This document shows, piece after piece, positions 59,943 through 64,000 of a stretch of DNA of 64,000 nt. Position numbers and translations under genes: made by a program. The stretch spans positions 62,001 through 126,000 of the forward strand of contig PGZC01000004.1 in assembly GCA_002839995.1 (NCBI GenBank), given 5' to 3'. Each line of letters starts with the position of its first letter. Position 1 is the first letter of the stretch. The notes beneath the pieces were generated by a model. That model was not told the DNA's origin and did not search any database. It saw only the letters and a program-made list of their open reading frames with translations. Source of the stretch: Gammaproteobacteria bacterium HGW-Gammaproteobacteria-4. GTDB lineage: Bacteria > Pseudomonadota > Gammaproteobacteria > Xanthomonadales > Xanthomonadaceae.

Positions 59943-60000
59943 AAACCCGGGATGTTCTCATCCCGGGTTTCGGCCCTGCGGGCCTCTACCCGGGCTACAA
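59943..60000. repeat. Hairpin and GTAGCCCGGG-family repeat after module 2
   Basis: AAACCCGGGATG (59943-59954) pairs perfectly with CATCCCGGGTTT (59959-59970), followed by a minus-oriented repeat half CGGGCCTCTACCCGGGCTAC to 59998. It separates convergent mtrB (copy 2) and ppx and probably ends transcription. Confidence 0.75.
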
Positions 60001-60069
60001 AACACGCGCTGTCGTGTGTGAACACCCGGGACTGCCCCGATCGCCGCGACCGCTCCATTCGCGGCGCGA

Positions 60070-61584
60070 TCAATTCGATCGAACCGTTAGCGTGAAGCCG
60101 GCATCGGCGAGATGCTGCGCTTCGGCATCCAGGTCGTTGCCGGTAAGCGGGTGCCGGTCCAGCCAGTTGCGTGGCGCGCGCAGATCCAGGTCGCGGGCGT
60201 CGACTTTCAGTTTCAGCCGTGGCTGCGCTTCGCGCTCGTGGCCGCGATGCAGCAGCACCGCGAGACGCAGCAACACGATCAGGCGCAACCCGGGTATCGA
60301 AAGTCGGTCAGGCAACGAATCGACGGCGTTGCGCGAGATATTGCGGCGTTGGCAGCGGATCAATACCGAGAGCATTTTCTGTTCCTGCCGCGAAAATCCG
60401 GCAATATCGGAATGCTCGATCAGGTAGGCGCCATGCACGTGATGCTGGCTGTGTGCGATGGCCAGGCCGATCTCGTGGATGCGGGCGGCCCAGGCCAGCA
60501 TCCGCCGCTCGTCGTCGCCGAGTTCCCAGGTCATGGCGGTCTGATCGAACAGGTCGAGCGCACTGGCTTCGACCCGCTGTGCCTGTTCGCCGTCCACGTC
60601 GTATCGATGCATCAGAGCGGCAATCGAATCGTCGCGCGGGTCGTTGTCGCTGGCGCGGCCGATCAGGTCGTAGAGTATGCCCTCGCGCATCGCCGCCTTG
60701 CTGATTTGCATGCGCTTGAGCCCGAGTTCGTTGAACGCCGCCTGCAGCACCAGCAGGCCGCCAACGATGATGCTGCGCCGGTCGTCGGCCAGCCCCGGGA
60801 GGCGGATGTCGGCGACATGGTCGAAGCTGAGCAGCCGATCGCGAATCTGTTCGACCGCCGAGTCGCTGATCTGGCCACGCGACAGTTTCATCTTGCTGGC
60901 GATATCGCCGACCGCCTTGATCGTGCCGGATGAGCCGTACACTTCTTTCCAGCCGCGGTCGCGATAGACCGATGCGAATTGCTGAAACTCGGCCGATATC
61001 TCGGTGAGCGCTTCGCGCCAGCGTCGCTTGCTCAGCTTGCCATCGGCAAAAAAACGGCGGGTGGTGGCGATGCAGCCCAGTTGCAGGCTTTCGCGCTCCA
61101 GCGGTTCATAGCGCTTGCCGATGATGAATTCGGTGGAACCGCCGCCAATATCGATGACCAGACGATTGCGGCCCGACGGTGGGTAGCCATGCGCGACGCC
61201 GAGGTAGATCAGGCGTGCTTCCTCGCGCCCGGACACTACCTCGATCGCGTGACCGAGGGCGGTTTCGGCGGTGACAAGGAATGCCTGCGGTTTGTCCAGT
61301 TGCCGTACCGTGTTGGTGGCAATGGCGCGCACCCGATGCGGCGGAATGGTGCGGATGCGCTGGCCGAGGCGCGCCAGCGCATCGAGCGCGCGCGCCATTA
61401 CCTCCGGGCGCAAACCACCCGTGCCGTCCAGGCCCTCGGCCATGCGTACGCTGTCGCGCAAGCGATCGACGATGCGCAACTGGCCCAGGACATAACGCGC
61501 GACCACCATGTGAAAGCTGTTGGAGCCGATATCGATGGCGGCAAGCAATTCGCCATCTTCGAGTTTGCTGCGCGCGTCGGGCAT
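60070..61584 (-). CDS. ppx: Exopolyphosphatase
   Basis: A 504-residue Ppx/GppA phosphatase with the actin-like ASKHA fold. Motifs are AAIDIGSNSFHMVVARY, ATNTVRQLDKPQAFL, VIDIGGGSTEFIIG, and the C-terminal HD-like domain with AARIHEIGLAIAHSQHHVHG. It hydrolyses terminal phosphate from polyphosphate. It lies 3 nt after ppk, so kinase and phosphatase are cotranscribed and may balance polyphosphate levels, as in many gammaproteobacteria. Confidence 0.94.
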   Translation of the reverse strand: MPDARSKLEDGELLAAIDIGSNSFHMVVARYVLGQLRIVDRLRDSVRMAEGLDGTGGLRPEVMARALDALARLGQRIRTIPPHRVRAIATNTVRQLDKPQAFLVTAETALGHAIEVVSGREEARLIYLGVAHGYPPSGRNRLVIDIGGGSTEFIIGKRYEPLERESLQLGCIATTRRFFADGKLSKRRWREALTEISAEFQQFASVYRDRGWKEVYGSSGTIKAVGDIASKMKLSRGQISDSAVEQIRDRLLSFDHVADIRLPGLADDRRSIIVGGLLVLQAAFNELGLKRMQISKAAMREGILYDLIGRASDNDPRDDSIAALMHRYDVDGEQAQRVEASALDLFDQTAMTWELGDDERRMLAWAARIHEIGLAIAHSQHHVHGAYLIEHSDIAGFSRQEQKMLSVLIRCQRRNISRNAVDSLPDRLSIPGLRLIVLLRLAVLLHRGHEREAQPRLKLKVDARDLDLRAPRNWLDRHPLTGNDLDAEAQHLADAGFTLTVRSN

Positions 61585-61587
61585 GGC

Positions 61588-63654
61588 TCAGGCCCGGGTC
61601 AGATCGAGCAAGTGGGTCTGCGCATTGTGCGGCATCTCGTCGGGGCCGTACGCGACGCGCTGGTAGCTGCCATCGCCCTGCAGCGACCACGAACTGGTGT
61701 TGTCGGCCAGATAGTTGGCCAGGCCCTCATCGAATACGCGCCTGGCCAGAACCGGGTCCAGGATCGGGAAGCAGATTTCGACCCGGCGCAGCAGGTTGCG
61801 ATCCATCCAGTCGGCGCTGGCGCAGTACAGCTCGGGATGGGTGTTGTTGGCGAACCATGCGATGCGGGTGTGTTCGAGAAAGCGACCGACCACCGAGCGC
61901 ACCGTGATGTTGTCGGAGATGCCGGCGACGCCTGGCCGCAGCGCGCAGGCGCCGCGCACGATCAATTCGATTTTCACACCCGCCTGCGAGGCTTCGTACA
62001 AGGCGCGTATCACCATCGGTTCGGTGATCGCGTTCATCTTGGCGATGATGTGGCCCGTGCGTCCGGCGCGCGCATGCTTCGCTTCGCGCCCGATTTTTTC
62101 GATGATGCCGGCATGCAGGGTGAAGGGCGCCTGCATCAGGCGCTTGAGTTTGATCGCCGGAGCCAGGCCGCTGACTTGCTGGAAGATCTGATGGACGTCG
62201 CTGCCGATGTCCGGGTGCGCGGTCATCAGGCCGATGTCGGTGTAGGCGCGCGCGGTGCCGGCATGGTAATTGCCGGTCGCCAGATGCACGTAGCGGCGCA
62301 GCTTGCCTGCCTCGCGGCGCACCACCAGCAGCATCTTGGCGTGGGTCTTGTGACCGACCACGCCGTAGACCACCTGCACGCCGGCTTCCTGCAGGCGATC
62401 GGCGAGCCGGATGTTGGCTTCCTCGTCGAACCGTGCGCGCAGCTCGATCACCACGGTGACATCCTTGCCTTTGCGCGCTGCCGCGATCAGGTGCTCGATC
62501 AGGGTCGCGTCGCCGCCGGTACGGTACAGCGTCTGCTTGATCGCCAGCACGTTCGGATCGAGCGCGGCCTGCTTGACCAGATCGAGCACGGCGTTGAACG
62601 CGTCGAACGGATGATGCAGCAACACATCGCCGTCGCTGATGCGCTGAAAGATATTGCTGCCCGCATGCGGCAACGGTCGCGGCAGCAGCGGCGGAAACTT
62701 GAGGTCGGGTCGATCGACCAGATCGTAGACCTGGATGGCCCGGCTGAGGTTGACCGGGCCGTTGATGCGATACACCTCTTTTTCGGTGAGCTCGAAGTTC
62801 TTGAGCAGGGTGCGCAGGATCGGACGCGGGCAGTGTTCGGCGATTTCGAGCCGCACCGCGCGCCGGAACCCGCGATTGGCGAGTTCGTCCTTGAGCGCGT
62901 GGGCGAGGTCCTGCACCTCTTCCTCGTCGACAAACAGCTCGCTGTTGCGGGTGACGCGGAACTGGTACGCGCCCTTGACCTTGATACCGGGAAACAGCTC
63001 ATCGACAAACGCCGACAACACCGCCGACAGAAACACGAAGTCGTGGGCACCGCCGCTGATGCTCGACGGCACCTGGATGATGCGCGGCAGCGAACGCGGC
63101 GCGCGCACCACCGCGAGATGACCGGCGCGGCCGAAGGCATCCTTGCCTTGCAGCACCACGATGATGTTCAGGCTCTTGTTGAGGATGCGGGGGAACGGGT
63201 GCGCCGGGTCGAGACCCAGCGGCGACAGCACCGGCAGGATCTCGTCGCGAAAGTAGCTGCACAACCAGCGCTGCTGGCGCGCGGTCCAGCCATCGCGTTG
63301 CAGGATGCGGATGCCGGCCGCCGCCAGTTCCGGTCGCAATGCCTCATTCCAATGCTGGTACTGATCCGCCACCAGTGCCCGCGTGCGCTCATGAATGCGG
63401 GTCATCGCCGTTGCCGGGCTCAAACCATCCGGGCCGAGGACGCCGCCATATTCGAGTTGATGGCGAACGGCAGCGACGCGAATCTCGAAAAACTCGTCGA
63501 GGTTGGTGCTGGAAATGCACAGGTAACGCAAGCGTTCGAGCAGCGGCATGCGGGTGTCGGTGGCCTGCGCCAGGACACGCGCGTTGAACTCCAGTTGCGA
63601 CAGCTCGCGGTTGAGGAACAGCGCGCCGTCGTGGAGGGTGGGTTCGGGTTTCAT
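61588..63654 (-). CDS. ppk: Polyphosphate kinase 1
   Basis: A 688-residue PPK1 that makes polyphosphate from ATP. The N-terminal domain starts FLNRELSQLEFNARVLAQA with SSTNLDEFFEIRVA. The catalytic His, which becomes phosphorylated, lies in YVHLATGNYHAGTARAYTD, and a second conserved His lies in FLEHTRIAWFANN. Preceded by the sensor kinase gene on the same strand (90-bp gap), the Pho-linked arrangement seen in related genomes. Confidence 0.96.
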   Translation of the reverse strand: MKPEPTLHDGALFLNRELSQLEFNARVLAQATDTRMPLLERLRYLCISSTNLDEFFEIRVAAVRHQLEYGGVLGPDGLSPATAMTRIHERTRALVADQYQHWNEALRPELAAAGIRILQRDGWTARQQRWLCSYFRDEILPVLSPLGLDPAHPFPRILNKSLNIIVVLQGKDAFGRAGHLAVVRAPRSLPRIIQVPSSISGGAHDFVFLSAVLSAFVDELFPGIKVKGAYQFRVTRNSELFVDEEEVQDLAHALKDELANRGFRRAVRLEIAEHCPRPILRTLLKNFELTEKEVYRINGPVNLSRAIQVYDLVDRPDLKFPPLLPRPLPHAGSNIFQRISDGDVLLHHPFDAFNAVLDLVKQAALDPNVLAIKQTLYRTGGDATLIEHLIAAARKGKDVTVVIELRARFDEEANIRLADRLQEAGVQVVYGVVGHKTHAKMLLVVRREAGKLRRYVHLATGNYHAGTARAYTDIGLMTAHPDIGSDVHQIFQQVSGLAPAIKLKRLMQAPFTLHAGIIEKIGREAKHARAGRTGHIIAKMNAITEPMVIRALYEASQAGVKIELIVRGACALRPGVAGISDNITVRSVVGRFLEHTRIAWFANNTHPELYCASADWMDRNLLRRVEICFPILDPVLARRVFDEGLANYLADNTSSWSLQGDGSYQRVAYGPDEMPHNAQTHLLDLTRA

Positions 63655-63744
63655 GGGGTCAGCCGATGCCGTGCATACGATTCATGTTGCCGACACTATA
63701 GAAGAAAAGCCGATGCGCGCCAGCAATCCGCGCCGACCTGCTGC

Positions 63745-64000
63745 TTATCTGCGCTCGCGAATGCATTCCGGGCCGAAGGCGCAGGTGAACCGGCTGCCGG
63801 TGCCGACCTCGCTTTCGATAAGCAACTCGGCGTGGTGCCGGCCCAGCACGTGCTTGACGATGCTCAGGCCCAGGCCGGTGCCGCCGGAATCGCGCGAGCG
63901 GCTGGACGACACGCGGTAAAAACGTTCGGTGATGCGCGGGATGTGCTGCGCCGGGATGCCGACGCCGGTGTCGGCGACGCTCAACATGGCGCCGCCATCG
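63745..64000 (-). CDS. phoR: PhoR-like sensor histidine kinase, 3' end only
   Basis: The open frame continues beyond the window. Visible is the ATPase end of a HATPase_c domain: [20 protein letters not shown] (G1 box region), [20 protein letters not shown] (F and G2 boxes) and a short tail. Its position ahead of ppk-ppx makes PhoR, the phosphate-limitation sensor, the likely identity, but the family-specific N-terminal part is outside the window. Confidence 0.75.
   Translation of the reverse strand, partial: DGGAMLSVADTGVGIPAQHIPRITERFYRVSSSRSRDSGGTGLGLSIVKHVLGRHHAELLIESEVGTGSRFTCAFGPECIRERR

Noticed and set aside
57668-60073. 801-codon antisense frame opposite the second barrel gene
   Set aside because: No motif, signal or ribosome-binding site, and it lies wholly antisense to a gene with clear barrel features.

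Overview
The window is chromosomal DNA of a GC-rich gammaproteobacterium, most likely a Lysobacterales (Xanthomonadales) relative. The evidence is conserved gene order typical of that group (ygfZ / sdhCDAB-sdhE / lolC-lolD / comEC-exbB-exbD-msbA-lpxK-kdsB; phoR-ppk-ppx), an Oar-like TonB-dependent receptor, and many dispersed short palindromic repeats of the GTAGGAGC...GCGAC (REP-like) type. No transposase, integrase, prophage or CRISPR array was found.

Layout. 1-5.6 kb: 3' part of a secreted PQQ-repeat protein, a 67-bp tandem REP array, a fused branched-chain 2-oxoacid dehydrogenase E1, and an orphan PhnD-like binding protein. 5.7-11.1 kb: ygfZ, a small DUF1674 (SdhAF4-like) gene, sdhCDAB, sdhE and ygfX, that is, complex II plus its maturation factors. 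11.1-21.6 kb: lolC (with an apparent in-frame loss of its second membrane helix), lolD, an OmpA-like lipoprotein, comEC, exbB/exbD and the lipid A/Kdo genes msbA-lpxK-kdsB. 21.6-26.6 kb: tRNA-Pro(CGG), an RhlE-type helicase, an unusual nested inverted-repeat block, a tandem universal stress protein behind an FNR-like box, an NlpC/P60 lipoprotein and a SlyD-like isomerase. 26.6-34.7 kb: a probable sphingolipid/ceramide-type locus (acyl-AMP ligase, SDR, ACP, serine palmitoyltransferase) with a flippase, a Tam41-like nucleotidyltransferase and a metallophosphoesterase. 34.8-43.1 kb: lptG/lptF, an LptA-like protein, a class III aminotransferase, an alkyltransferase-like protein, a rhomboid protein, and rpsF-rpsR-rplI. 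43.5-49.2 kb: the TonB receptor, tilS, and a brnTA toxin-antitoxin pair with a broken toxin, flanked by a second copy of the tilS 5' end.

The most striking part is 49.3-59.9 kb, a two-module porin-cytochrome (MtrAB/DmsEF-like) locus. Module 1 has a decaheme cytochrome, an MtrB-type 783-aa barrel, a monoheme cytochrome c, and a nine-heme cytochrome c fused to a b-type membrane cytochrome. Module 2 has a second decaheme cytochrome and a second, divergent barrel. Each module starts with a TTGAC-N4-GTCAA (FNR/ANR/DNR-like) box placed about 40 bp upstream of the predicted start site, and the same geometry is seen at the stress-protein gene. I infer an oxygen- or NO-responsive trans-outer-membrane electron conduit, with the c-b fusion as the likely quinone-pool connection. 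No cell-surface MtrC/OmcA-type cytochrome and no dedicated substrate reductase lie in the window. The window ends in ppx, ppk and the 3' end of phoR.
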